Source: CAVYTF01 sp963771435
GTDB lineage: Bacteria; Bacteroidota; Bacteroidia; Chitinophagales; Chitinophagaceae
Length of the DNA stretch: 64,000 bases
Assembly (NCBI GenBank): GCA_963771435.1
Contig: CAVYTF010000017.1
Location: 43,936-107,935, forward strand
Reading direction: 5' to 3'
Shown: positions 45,928 to 56,713 of the stretch, in pieces
Layout of the letters: each line of letters begins with the position of its first letter
How positions within the stretch are numbered: the first letter of the stretch is position 1
Made by a program: the position numbers and the translations under genes
The notes under the pieces: generated by a model
The model's database searches: none
The model's input: the letters and a program-made list of their open reading frames with translations, nothing else
Told to the model about the DNA's origin: nothing

Positions 45928-46570
45928 GCTTAGTGCAACCTGTTTGCCTCAAAAATAGCTTGAACATTTTTTAACTGCATATCCATTTTATTACATTAAC
46001 CTCAGAAAGGAGGTATATAGGGCTGACGGAGATCTACCAGGGTTGCCATGCCTTCGGCTGGGCGTTGAGTGGGTGCTGAGTGGGCATTACCATGCCTTTG
46101 GCTTGGCTTTGGGTGGGCATTGAGTGGGAGTATGGTCTCTATAAGGTCTCTATATTGTCTCTATAAGGTCTCTATAAGGGTAGGGAAATAAGAATTGGAA
46201 ATGGGAGAAATGTGAAGTTGGTTGCAATTTAGGTTTAAGTTGGGAGGCGGCAAAAATTAATTTTCCTTAGTTTAATTTTTAAAACACGAGGGCATAAAGG
46301 CAGGTTGCTAAAGCTAGCCTGGAAGGCAGAATCGTTCCGCAGACCGTGCTGCAGACAGAAAGTAAATTGGGGATCAGGGAGGCGGATGTGGGGAGGTTAT
46401 CTGTAATGCACACCTTAAAGGATAAAGACAGGAAGTGTTTAATGTTAGTATATTAGGGTATAAACCTTGATAATGAGTTGGTTAGTTGAGAGGATTAAGG
46501 ATATTTTAATATGCTTTTTAGCTAAGAATTTTTTACTTTCCCAAATTATCAAGCAAAAAATCAAATAACA
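45928..46570. other. Intergenic region with inverted 11-bp array
   Basis: Apart from the array at 46026-46179, nothing recognisable is present; the 3' third is AT-rich and leads into the S8 peptidase gene. Confidence 0.5.
46026..46179. repeat. 11-bp-period array (inverted relative of 41083-41203)
   Basis: About fourteen 11-bp units. Read on the minus strand, it starts with four CCTTATAGAGA-type units and continues with CTCAATGCCCA, CCCAAAGCCAA, GCCAAAGGCAT and GGTAATGCCCA, which match units in the same order at 41083-41203 in the opposite orientation. The two arrays bracket about 4.8 kb holding the LRR, barrel, hflX, Rieske and tRNA genes. Confidence 0.85.
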
Positions 46571-49042
46571 ATGAGACAAAAATTACTCTTTCTTTTGGTG
46601 TTTAGTTTGGCTTCGCTGACGCTGTTTGCACAGGTGGCGCCCCAGACCATGCAACAGATACAGCTTCTTTTGCAGGAAAAAAACAGCCGCACACCCACAC
46701 AGAAAAAAATAAGCTCACGCCTGCTGCAGGCACTGAGGGAAAACAGGGGGGAGAAAATGGCTGCAGGTGTTGACCTGGATCCTGCTGATGTGAATGCAGA
46801 TGCTAACGGGGCGCTTAAAGTGGATATTAAAGCTGATGTGACAGAGTCGTTGCTTTTAAAAATCAAAGCGCTTGGCGGAACGATCATTTATCCTTCCGTA
46901 CAATACCATACTGTTCGTGCAATGGTAAACCTGAAGGATGTTGAAACCATTGCGGGATACGCGGAAGTTAAGTTTATCGGACCGGCAGTGAAAAGCAGGG
47001 TTGTGGATGCAGGAGAAAATATAAAAGAAAATGGTTTTGAAGAGCGCGCCCTAAGGGTTCGCGCTGAATTAATGACATACCTTATCACCCATGTTGATGC
47101 TATTGGAAAAGTTACCTCGCAAGGTGATGAGGCGCATGGCGCTGCTACTGTAAGAAGCACTGACGGATATTTGGGTACAGGGATAAGGGTTGGCGTTTTG
47201 AGCGACAGCTATAACTCAACGGGCGGAGCTGCGGCGGATGTTACCAGCGGAGACCTGCCAGGGACTGGGAACCCTGACGGATATACTACGCCGGTAGTGG
47301 TAGTGCAGGACGTTACCGGGGCAACAGATGAAGGCAGGGCGATGCTGCAAGTGGTGCATGACCTGGCACCCGGGGCCCTTTTGTATTTTGCAACCGGTGA
47401 TGTAAGCGAAGCAGGGTTTGCCTCTAATATTGAAGCATTGCAGGCAGCACCCAATAACTGCAATATCATTATTGATGATCTTGGTTATTTTGATGAGGCT
47501 GTTTTCCAGGATGGTATTGTGGCGCAAGCTGTGGACAGCGTGACGAATGCAGGCGCTTTGTATTTTTCTGCAGCAGGCAACTCGGGAGCACTTGCAGAAG
47601 GTACATCCAGCGTTTTTGAAGGGGATTTTAATGATGCTGGCTCTTTGGCTTTTGCCGGGAGTTCCAAGGCGGGGAGTGTTCATAATTTCGGAACTGTTGC
47701 ATCCCCTGTTAACGGGGATATTGTTACAGTAAGGGGAGAGGAAGTGTATAATTTGACCTGGAGCGATCCATACGGAGCTTCAGGCAATGATTATGATCTT
47801 TTTTTGGTGAGTTCAAGCGGAACAGTGAAGGAATCTTCAACTGATGTGCAAACGGGAACGCAGGATCCATACGAAGAGACCTCTGCACCGAGATTGGTTT
47901 CCGGCGACAGGCTGGTTGTTTTTAAAGACAGCGCTGCGGCGGTGAGAGCGTTTCACCTGAACGCAAACGGCGGTGGATTAACGAAAGCGACCAACGGGCA
48001 AACGGCGGGGCACCCCTGTGCTATAAAGGCGTTTTGCATGGCGGCAACACCAGCATCTGCTGCAGCCGGCCAAGGCTATCCGTCAGGGCCTTACCCAGGC
48101 CTTTTTATATCAACAAATGTAGTGGAGCCTTATTCTTCAGACGGGCCAAGGAAAATATTTTATAACCCGGACGGTTCGGCAATAACCCCCGGTAACTTTC
48201 TTTTTGGTACCAATGGGGGCACAACCCTATCCAAACCTGACCTGACCGGGGCAGATGGCGTTTCCACAACATTTGCTGCATCTACGGGGCTGAACCCTTT
48301 CTTTGGTACATCCTGCGCGGGACCACATGCAGGAGGCGTTGCGGCATTGCTTTTATCTGCTAACCCTACTTTAACCGAAGCGCAGGTGAGAGAGATACTT
48401 ACTACGACGGCACTCGATATACAGACTAAAGGTTATGATGTAAACAGCGGCTATGGCATTGTGCAGGCGATACAGGCGATAGAAGAAGGTACTTTGCCTA
48501 TAAAACTACTGACCTTTACGGCTACCAAAGAAGGCGGACAAAACCTGCTGCAATGGGCGACAACACAGGAATTGAACAGCAGTTATTTTGCTGTGGAGAG
48601 AAGTATTGACGGGGTAAGTTTTGCGGCGATAGGCAATGTAAATGCGACAGGGAACAGCAGCGCAACTAAAAGCTATTCTTTGAAAGATGCTAAACCTGTG
48701 AATGGTATCAACTACTACCGGTTGAAAATGATCGATAAGGACGGGCAGTTTAGTTACAGCGCCATAAGGAGCATTACTGAAGTGGCAAGCTTTGGGGTGA
48801 GCATTTATCCAAACCCTGTGCAAAATAACCTGTCACTGAACTTTAACAGTGCGAATGCGATGACGGTTCAGGTTTCGGTTGTTGATAATGGCGGAAAGGT
48901 GGTTGCTACACAACAAATGGCGGTTGTGGCAGGGATATCGACACAGAGTATTAATGTGGGTGGGATGAGCAGCGGAACTTATTATGTGAGGCTGGTTAAT
49001 GCTGACGGAGAAACGGAGTTGAGATTTGTGAAAGAGAAATAA
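46571..49042 (+). CDS. Secreted S8-like peptidase with T9SS tail (Glu in place of His)
   Basis: An 823-residue protein: signal peptide (1-20), a helical propeptide-like region, S8 subtilisin-like domain (about 200-640) and a T9SS tail ending ELRFVKEK. Asp212 (GVLSDSY), oxyanion Asn337 (AAGNSG) and Ser581 (FGTSCAGPHAGG) sit in the right order. Where subtilisin has HGT-x-x-A, this protein has DEGRAMLQ, so Glu254 occupies the catalytic His position; the following APGA block aligns without gaps. Whether it is an active Ser-Glu-Asp enzyme, like sedolisins, or inactive cannot be told. The tail closely matches that of the LRR protein at 41318. Its neighbour at 49225 shares the same peptidase module. 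Confidence 0.9.
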   Translation: MRQKLLFLLVFSLASLTLFAQVAPQTMQQIQLLLQEKNSRTPTQKKISSRLLQALRENRGEKMAAGVDLDPADVNADANGALKVDIKADVTESLLLKIKALGGTIIYPSVQYHTVRAMVNLKDVETIAGYAEVKFIGPAVKSRVVDAGENIKENGFEERALRVRAELMTYLITHVDAIGKVTSQGDEAHGAATVRSTDGYLGTGIRVGVLSDSYNSTGGAAADVTSGDLPGTGNPDGYTTPVVVVQDVTGATDEGRAMLQVVHDLAPGALLYFATGDVSEAGFASNIEALQAAPNNCNIIIDDLGYFDEAVFQDGIVAQAVDSVTNAGALYFSAAGNSGALAEGTSSVFEGDFNDAGSLAFAGSSKAGSVHNFGTVASPVNGDIVTVRGEEVYNLTWSDPYGASGNDYDLFLVSSSGTVKESSTDVQTGTQDPYEETSAPRLVSGDRLVVFKDSAAAVRAFHLNANGGGLTKATNGQTAGHPCAIKAFCMAATPASAAAGQGYPSGPYPGLFISTNVVEPYSSDGPRKIFYNPDGSAITPGNFLFGTNGGTTLSKPDLTGADGVSTTFAASTGLNPFFGTSCAGPHAGGVAALLLSANPTLTEAQVREILTTTALDIQTKGYDVNSGYGIVQAIQAIEEGTLPIKLLTFTATKEGGQNLLQWATTQELNSSYFAVERSIDGVSFAAIGNVNATGNSSATKSYSLKDAKPVNGINYYRLKMIDKDGQFSYSAIRSITEVASFGVSIYPNPVQNNLSLNFNSANAMTVQVSVVDNGGKVVATQQMAVVAGISTQSINVGGMSSGTYYVRLVNADGETELRFVKEK

Positions 49043-49224
49043 GAAGCTTTATAAATTTTAATAAAAAAGGCAAGAGATGAACCCTGACGTTGGAGCAATC
49101 AACCAGAATGCCCTCCTCTTCGAGCATTGGCTATTCTGAAGCGATATTTTGGGAAAGGGAAGGATTTTTAGGGTTCACACACAAATCAAACAAACAAATT
49201 AAAAACAAATAAAAAACGAAAACA

Positions 49225-52200
49225 ATGAAACAAAAACTCCTCTTTCTTTTAATGCTTAGTTTGGCTTCGCTTTCGCTGTTTGCGCAGGTGACGCCAGCAA
49301 CCATGCAGCAGATACAATTGCTGTTGCAGGAAAAAAACAGCCGTACTCCAACGCAACAAAAAATTGATTCGCGTTTGCTACAGGCGGTAAGGGAAAACCG
49401 TGGCGAGAAAATGGCCGCCGGTGTTGACCTTGACCGCGTTGATGTAAAAGCGGATGCAACAGGCACTCTGAAAGTTGATATCAAGGCTGATATCACTGAT
49501 GCATTTCTTTCAAAGATCCAGTCGCTTGGCGGACAGATCATTCATGCGGCACCGGAATATCATACTGTTCGCGCAACAGTTAACCTGAAAGCGGTTGAAA
49601 CTATTGCGGGTTACCCGGAAGTTAAATTTATTGAACCAGCCGTGCAGAGCATGGTGGTTGATGCAGGAAGGAATAAAGCAGTTTCTGCAGACCGCGTTGC
49701 AAGGGTTCGTGCTGAATTGATGGCTTATCTTGCCACACATGTTGATGCCATTGGAAAAGTTACTTCCCAAGGCGATGCTACCCATGGTGCGGCTAACGTA
49801 AGAAGCACGTATGGATATTTAGGCGCAGGCATACGGGTTGGTGTTTTGTCTGACAGTTATAATGCAACCGGCGGGGCTGCGGCAGATGTTACCAGCGGCG
49901 ATCTGCCCGGTACAGGAAACCCAGATGGATATACTACACCAGTAACCGTACTGGAGGATTTTCCGGCGGAAGTGATGAAGGAAGAGCGATGCTGCAAGTG
50001 ATCCATGACCTGGCACCGGCAGCGTTGCTGTACTTTGCAACGGCTGATGTGAGCGAAGCTGACTTTGCCTCGAACATTAAAAAACTACGGGCAGCTCCTT
50101 ATAATTGTAATATCATATTGGATGATGTTGGTTATTTTGATGAACCTGCTTTCCAGGATGGGATATCAGCATTGTCTGTAGATACGGTAACGGCTGAGGG
50201 CGCTTTGTACTTTTCTGCTGCAGGCAACTCCGGTTCCCTTGCAAAAGGTACTTCCGGTGTTTTTGAAGGTGATTTTAATGATGCTGGTTCTGTTACTTTT
50301 TCCGGCAGTTCCAAGGCGGGAACGGTTCATAATTTTGGAACAGTGGCTTCTCCTGTTAACGGGGATATTATTAAAGCGGAAGGAGAAGTGTATAACTTAA
50401 CCTGGAGTGACCCTTTTGGAGCATCAAGCAATGATTATGATCTTTTCTTAGTGAGTTCAAGCGGCACAGTGAAAGGGTCCTCAACAAATGTTCAGTCAGG
50501 CACACAAGAAGCATACGAACAAATTACGCCGGTTAGAGTAGTTTCCGGAGACCGGCTGGTTGTTTTTAAAACTACTGCTGCGGCAGTGAGGGCATTTCAC
50601 CTGAACACAAATCGGGGTACCCTCACGGTGGTAACCAATGGACAAACAACTGGACATGCCTGCGCTGCGAATGCATTCTGTATGGCTGCAACACCGGCAA
50701 GTACTGCATTTGAATCAGGCTATCCGACGGGACCTTATCCCGGGTTGTTTGTATCTACAAACAAAGTGGAACCCTTTTCTTCAGACGGGCCGAGGCGTAT
50801 ATTTTATAACCAGAACGGTACTCCAATAACTGCAGGGAACCTTCTATTCGGAACCAACGGCGGAACAGTACTTTCCAAACCTGACCTGACAGCGGCAGAT
50901 GGCGTGTCGACTACGTTTGCTTCATCTACAGGACTTAACCCTTTCTTCGGGACATCCTGCGCAGCGCCACATGCAGGCGCTATTGCCGCTTTAATTTTGT
51001 CTGCGAACCCTTCCTTAACAACTGCACAGGTGAGAACAATTCTTACTTCGAGCGCGCTTGATATAGAAGGTTCAGGATATGATATAAACAGCGGGTATGG
51101 TATTATACAGGCCATCCAGGCGGTTGAGGCTATACCAACATCCTGTGGTGTCCCAACAGGACTTAGTGCTTCGTCAATCACAAGCACCGGCGCAACAACA
51201 GGCTGGGCAGCAGTAACAGGCGCAAGCAGCTATACCTTGCAGTACAAAGCTTCTACAGCTCCTTCTTACACTGTAGTAACGGGTTTAACTACCAATTCAG
51301 ATGCACTGACAGGGCTTAGCGCAAGCACTAAATATTACTTTGAAGTGGAAACAGTTTGCGCAAGCAGCACCAGCGCTTTCAGCACTTTGGATTCCTTTAC
51401 TACAAGCGCTGCACCTTGTGGGGTGCCAACGGGCCTTAACGCAAGTGCTATTACTGCCTCAAGCGCAACATTAGGATGGGGAGCTGTATCCGGCGCTGCG
51501 GCTTATAATTTGAAATATGGAACTTCGCTTACAGCACTCACAACAGTTACCGGCATAGCCACTAATTCTTATGGCCTTACCAGCCTTACGGCAGGCACCA
51601 AATATTACTTTGAAGTAGCTACACAATGCTCAGGGATGGTAGGCAGTTATAGTACTGTAGATTCATTTACAACAAGTGCAGCACCGTGCACAACGCCAAC
51701 AGGCCTTAACGCATCAGCTATTACAACTTCATCAGCAACAGTAGGCTGGGGTGCTGTTTCAGGCGCATCAAGCTATACGCTTAAATACGGTGCCTCATTA
51801 ACAGCGTTGACAACGGTAAGTGGTTTAACTGCTAATTCTGACGGGCTCAGCAGCCTTACTGCAAGCACTAAATATTATTTTGAAGTACAGACAGTATGTT
51901 CAGGCAGCAGCAGCAGTTTTAGCACGCTTGATTCATTTACTACTTCAGGTGTTACCTATTGCACTTCAAAGGGAACTTCTACAGCAGAGTACATTTCAGC
52001 AGTTGCGGTTGGTACTATTAATCATACCTCAACAAACGACGGCGGTTATGGCAACTATACGAGTGTGAGCACAAGCCTTACAGCAGGTACTAAATATACA
52101 ATTACCCTCAGCCCGTCTTTTACGAGTACTAAGTTTAAGGAAGGCTGGGCAGTATATATTGATTACAACCAGGATGGTTCGTTCACAGGTACAGGCGAAG

Positions 52201-52724
52201 CTGTGGTCGCAGGTACTGAGGCTAAAACAGCAACCAGCAAGAGCTTTAGCTTTAAGGTGCCAACCACTGCATTAAACGGGGCTACACGCATGAGGGTACA
52301 GTTGCAGCGCACAACAGCCAGCACTAATCCATGCGCAACTATTACGGACGGAGATGTGCAGGACTTTACTGTAACAATCACAGGCGGTACGCCGGGGGTT
52401 GAAGAATCAGCTATGACAGCAGATGCTTCTGAGGATAAAGCAGCAGGTAATACCAGTACGCTTTCTATTGTTCCAAACCCTGTGTCAGGTGGATCTGCCT
52501 CAACAGCAATGTATAATCTTGCAAAAGATGGTAATACTACACTGCGTGTGATAGACCTTATGGGCAGGGTGGTTTACTCACAAAACCTTGGAGTACAAAA
52601 TGCGGGGCAACACAACTATTCATTAAACCATGTGACAGGCAAACTAAATGCAGGGTATTATTTAGTTGTGCTTGAGCAAAACAACCAGGTTGTGGCACAC
52701 AACAGGTTTATTGTGACGAAGTAA
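49225..52724 (+). CDS. Secreted S8-like peptidase with FN3/GEVED/T9SS modules, frameshifted
   Basis: Paralogue of the preceding peptidase. Signal peptide (MKQKLLFLLMLSLASLSLFAQ), the same propeptide and S8-like domain, and the same Glu-for-His (DEGRAMLQVIHDLAPAA). The frame breaks near 49962 in GGATTTTCCGGC; adding one T gives FSGGSDEGRAMLQ and joins the two halves into about 1165 residues. Ser is in FGTSCAAPHAGA. After the peptidase come three FN3-like repeats (about 640-905), a GEVED domain (about 910-1040, ending DVQDFTVTI) and a T9SS tail (from about 1075, ending FIVTK). The FN3, GEVED and tail modules are shared with the protein at 53039. Confidence 0.88.
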
Positions 52725-53038
52725 TTAGTTGATCGATGAACTTTCTAAAACCATCCCCTAACCGGGATGGTTTTTTGTTGCCCAGATCTCTAAGCTGTTC
52801 CAATTTTTGTTCATCCCCTCATTCTTCGTGTTTCTTCAATTGATCATCAAAATAATTAGTATAAAAAAAATACTTTTATCCTTTACGGTAATTATTTTTA
52901 TACGTAATGGTATTTTGTGTTAAAATATTCTTTAGTTTCGATTTTGATAATTGTATAGGAAAACAGAAAAACGAATTGCTAAAAAAATTCCTAATTGTAT
53001 ATCCTTAATTTTTTATTAACTAAACAAAAATTTCAATC
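52725..53038. other. Intergenic region with terminator
   Basis: Terminator at 52747-52776. The rest is AT-rich, ending in the 5' region of the next gene. I see no other feature. Confidence 0.5.
52747..52776 (+). terminator. Rho-independent terminator after the S8/GEVED gene
   Basis: Stem AACCATCCC and GGGATGGTT around CTAACC, then a T run. It lies about 25 bases past the stop. Confidence 0.88.
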
Positions 53039-56000
53039 ATGAGACAGTCACTACATTACCGTCGATTGCTTGTGCCCTGCTTTGCAGCGCTGCTTTTATG
53101 CAGCCAATTGCGAGCACAGGTTACAAAAAGCACTTTTAATTTCGGCCCTCCCAGGGTGGTAAACTTCCACGACCTGGCAGAGAATGAAAAGAAGAATCCT
53201 GTCATACTCAAACCCCGTTTTATAGAACAGGGAGAAGACAGGGACAAATTTATTTTTCATCCGCTTCCTGTAACACCGGGAGCAAAGGCAGAAATAGTGC
53301 CGACCCCAAAGGAATTGACGGGCAAACTTGTTGCAAATTCTCCTGCAGCAAGTCAAAACTTCCAGGGTGTACTGGATAACGGTACGCTGATACCGCCGGA
53401 TATTAATGGGTCAGTTGGTAATACTTATATAATGGAAACTACCAACCAGCAATTTAATATTTATACAAAAAGCACTGGTGCATTAAAAAGTACAGTAGCC
53501 ATTACTACGCTTTTTTCTCCGTTCAGCGCTTCGTATGAATATTATGACCCCCATATTGTTTATGACCCCAATAACCAACGGTTTATAATAGCCATTGATG
53601 TGCTGACGGGTTCAGGAGGAAACACCCCAAGCGCCTTTGCTTTGGCTGTTTCTGCAACAGGCGACCCGACGGGCAACTGGTACATATATGACGTTACCTG
53701 CACACCATCTGCACCTTCTGATTTTATGGATTATGACCAGTTGGGTTTTAATAATAACTGGATAGTGATGACCGGAAATGATTTCCCTTCATCAGGCGCG
53801 AACACCAGTCACATATATGTTTGGCCAAGAGCTACATTATATGCAGGTTCGGCAGGTACTGCTACTACGTTTGTTGATACTAAAAATCTTCTTATTTCAC
53901 CAGCCACTACCTACGATGCTACACAGAATACAGAATACATGGTTTCTAATTCTAACGGCAACTCTGGCGGTAATGGCTATGTAAATATTGGAACAATTAC
54001 AGGAACAACTTCGGCGCCGGTTTATGCAGCAGGCAGCCAGCTTGGCGTTAACCAGCCATGGCAGGATCCTTCAGCGTTGGAAGAAGCACCACAGGAAGGT
54101 GAATCCAAAGCTGATGGGCTGGAAGCAGGTGACACACGTATACACAGCGTTATTTACCGCAATGGCTCACTATGGTTTACGCATGGGGTTTACCTTCCTG
54201 CTTCGGGAACCGTTACCAATTGCGCAGTTGACTGGTGGCAGATCAATCCTTCTGCTTTAACGGTTACCCAATTCGACCGCATAGCAGATGCTAATAAACT
54301 AATTTGGTATTATTATCCAAGCCTTGATGTAAATGCCAATGGCGATATGCTCATAGGTTACTCCTCTTCAAGCGCTACTACTTATGGAGGCGCTCAATAT
54401 GCTTTAAGGCTTTCAACTGATGCCCTAAACACACTGGAAACACCGGTACAGTTTGTAAATGGTGTTGCCGGATACTACAAAACGTATGGTGGTGGCCGCA
54501 ACCGTTGGGGCGATTATTCAGGAACTGCTTTTGACCCTACTGATAATTCTTTCTGGACCCTGCAGGAATGGGCTAATACAGGCAGCAACTGGGGAACACA
54601 GATCGCACATATACCTGATGCCGGGGCTACATGTAATATGCCGTCGGGATTAAATGCAAGCGCCATCACCACTTCAAGCGCTACAGCAGGCTGGGGCGCA
54701 GTATCAGGCGCAAACAGCTATAACCTGGAATATGGGACTTCATTAACAGCCCTTACAACAGTCACAGGTATAACTACTAATTCTTATGGCCTTACCAGCC
54801 TTTCTGCAAATACCAAATATTACTTTGAAGTGCAAACAGTATGTGCCAGCAGCAACAGCGGTTACAGCTCGGTAGATTCATTCACTACGGCAGCAGCAGC
54901 ATGCGGGGTGCCAACATCGCTTACTGCAACTGCTATTACAACCACAAGCGCTACAGTAGGTTGGGGAGCTGTATCCGGGGAATTAAGCTATGACCTTAAA
55001 TATGGAACTTCTTTAACAGCCCTTACAACAGTCACAGGCATCATTACTAATTCTTACGGGCTTAGCAGCCTTACTGCAGGAACCAAATATTACTTTGAGG
55101 TAGCGACAGCATGTTCAGGCGGTACCAGCGCTTACAGCACGGTAGATTCCTTTACAACTACAGCAGCGCCATGCACAGTGCCTTCAGGGCTAAATGCAAG
55201 CGCTATTACTTCCAGCAGCGCAACAGCAGGTTGGGGAGCGGTATCAGGAGCGGTAACTTACAATTTGAAATGGGGTGCTTCTTTAACTGCTTTGACCACT
55301 GTAAGCGGGTTGACCTCTAATTCTTATGGGCTTACAGGGCTTACGGCAAGCACCAAGTATTATTTTGAAGTGCAAACTGTGTGTGCAAGTAATAGCAGCA
55401 GCTATAGTGCAGCAGATTCATTTACCACTGCAGGGATCACGTATTGTGCTTCTACAGGAACTTCTACAGCGGAATATATTTCAGATGTAGTCCTTGGAAC
55501 GATCAGCCATACTTCAACAAATGATGGCGGTTATGGTAATTTCACAAGTGTGAACACCAGCCTAACGGCAGGCAAAAAATATACGATCAAATTGCAGCGG
55601 ACATTTGCAAGCACAAAGTATACAGAAGGCTGGACCGTATATATTGATTACAACCAGGACGGCGCGCTCACCGGCACCGGGGAAGCTGTGGCATCAGGCA
55701 CTGAAGCAAAAGGAAACACTACTACCAAAAACTTTAGCTTTACCGTACCTACTACTGCTAAAAACGGGGCTACAAGGTTGCGGATACAGTTGCAACGCAC
55801 AACGTCTCCAACTAATCCATGTGCTACAATTGCAGATGGTGATGTGCAGGACTTTACTGTAACCATTACCGGCGGCGCTTCTGAGCCTGTTGAGCCTACC
55901 CTGCCAGCAGAAGCTGCACAGGATAATGTGCAGTTGAATGCCAGCACACTTTCTATAATTCCGAACCCGATAGCAGGTGCATCTAACGCAACAGCGGTTT

Positions 56001-56212
56001 ATAACCTTGAAAAAGAAGGGAATACTACCCTGCGCGTGGTAGATCTAACCGGAAGAATGGTTTACTCGCAAAGCCTTGGGATACAGAATGCCGGGCAGCA
56101 CAATTATTTGTTGTACAATGTGACAAGTAAATTAAATTCAGGATATTATTTAGTTGTTCTTGAACAAAACGGCCAGATCGTGGCGCGCAATAAGTTCATT
56201 GTGACCAAGTAA
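53039..56212 (+). CDS. Secreted protein with FN3, GEVED and T9SS modules
   Basis: A 1057-residue protein with a signal peptide (about 1-27). The N-terminal ~500 residues hold Asp/Gly-rich, Trp-rich strands (YDPHIVYDPNNQRF, MDYDQLGFNNNW, WDDYSGTAFDP-type segments), suggesting a beta-propeller; I assign no function. Three FN3-like repeats follow (about 531-800), a GEVED domain (from about 800) and a T9SS tail (from about 967, ending FIVTK). The FN3/GEVED/tail block is nearly the same as in the upstream peptidase. No frameshift is seen here. A terminator follows. Confidence 0.88.
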   Translation: MRQSLHYRRLLVPCFAALLLCSQLRAQVTKSTFNFGPPRVVNFHDLAENEKKNPVILKPRFIEQGEDRDKFIFHPLPVTPGAKAEIVPTPKELTGKLVANSPAASQNFQGVLDNGTLIPPDINGSVGNTYIMETTNQQFNIYTKSTGALKSTVAITTLFSPFSASYEYYDPHIVYDPNNQRFIIAIDVLTGSGGNTPSAFALAVSATGDPTGNWYIYDVTCTPSAPSDFMDYDQLGFNNNWIVMTGNDFPSSGANTSHIYVWPRATLYAGSAGTATTFVDTKNLLISPATTYDATQNTEYMVSNSNGNSGGNGYVNIGTITGTTSAPVYAAGSQLGVNQPWQDPSALEEAPQEGESKADGLEAGDTRIHSVIYRNGSLWFTHGVYLPASGTVTNCAVDWWQINPSALTVTQFDRIADANKLIWYYYPSLDVNANGDMLIGYSSSSATTYGGAQYALRLSTDALNTLETPVQFVNGVAGYYKTYGGGRNRWGDYSGTAFDPTDNSFWTLQEWANTGSNWGTQIAHIPDAGATCNMPSGLNASAITTSSATAGWGAVSGANSYNLEYGTSLTALTTVTGITTNSYGLTSLSANTKYYFEVQTVCASSNSGYSSVDSFTTAAAACGVPTSLTATAITTTSATVGWGAVSGELSYDLKYGTSLTALTTVTGIITNSYGLSSLTAGTKYYFEVATACSGGTSAYSTVDSFTTTAAPCTVPSGLNASAITSSSATAGWGAVSGAVTYNLKWGASLTALTTVSGLTSNSYGLTGLTASTKYYFEVQTVCASNSSSYSAADSFTTAGITYCASTGTSTAEYISDVVLGTISHTSTNDGGYGNFTSVNTSLTAGKKYTIKLQRTFASTKYTEGWTVYIDYNQDGALTGTGEAVASGTEAKGNTTTKNFSFTVPTTAKNGATRLRIQLQRTTSPTNPCATIADGDVQDFTVTITGGASEPVEPTLPAEAAQDNVQLNASTLSIIPNPIAGASNATAVYNLEKEGNTTLRVVDLTGRMVYSQSLGIQNAGQHNYLLYNVTSKLNSGYYLVVLEQNGQIVARNKFIVTK

Positions 56213-56233
56213 TTCATTTGACCGATGTATTTA

Positions 56234-56266
56234 AAGCCATCCCGCCAACTGCGGGATGGCTTTTTT
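56234..56266 (+). terminator. Rho-independent terminator after the propeller/GEVED gene
   Basis: 12-bp stem AAGCCATCCCGC and GCGGGATGGCTT around CAACT, then a run of T. It starts about 20 bases past the stop. Confidence 0.92.
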
Positions 56267-56325
56267 ATTTGTAATATTTATTAAATCAAGTTGTTATAAT
56301 ATTAAAACTAAAGATTTAAAAGATC

Positions 56326-56613
56326 ATTCTAACCACTGGAGTGTGCACTCTAACCGCGGGAGTGTGCACTCTAACCACTGGAGTGTGTACTCTAACCATT
56401 GGAGTGTGTACTCTAACTGCCGGAGTGTGCACTCTAACCGCGGGAGTGTGCACTCTAACCACTGGAGTGTGTACTCTAACCATTGGAGTGTGTACTCTAA
56501 CCATTGGAGTGTGTACTCTAACTGCCGGAGTGTGCACTCTAACCGCGGGAGTGTGCACTCTAAACATTGGAGTGTGCACTCAAGCCGCTGGAGTGCGCAC
56601 CCTAACAAGGAAT
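56326..56613. repeat. 21-bp tandem array with four-unit higher-order pattern
   Basis: About 13 units of 21 bp with the common core GAGTGTGCACTCTAAC or GAGTGTGTACTCTAAC. Unit types, set by the end of each unit, run CGCGGGA, CACTGGA, CATTGGA, CTGCCGGA and then repeat (A B C D A B C C D A ...), an 84-bp higher-order block. Each unit holds the near-palindrome GAGTG-TG-CACTC. No leader element is seen beside it. It lies between two convergent or tandem genes, in non-coding DNA. Confidence 0.92.
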
Positions 56614-56713
56614 TATTTCACTATTAAATTAATATGAATAGAAATAAATAAAAAAAATTCCCTAATTGTGGCATGATCTCTGCGTAAAATAAAGGACAAA
56701 AAATCAAAAAAAT

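Noticed and set aside
46571..46640. Recent IS insertion near the S8 genes
   Set aside because: No transposase, terminal inverted repeats or target duplications found.
56256..56637. Several long frames through the 56.3 kb array
   Set aside because: Open in multiple frames on both strands for the same reason; repeats, not proteins.
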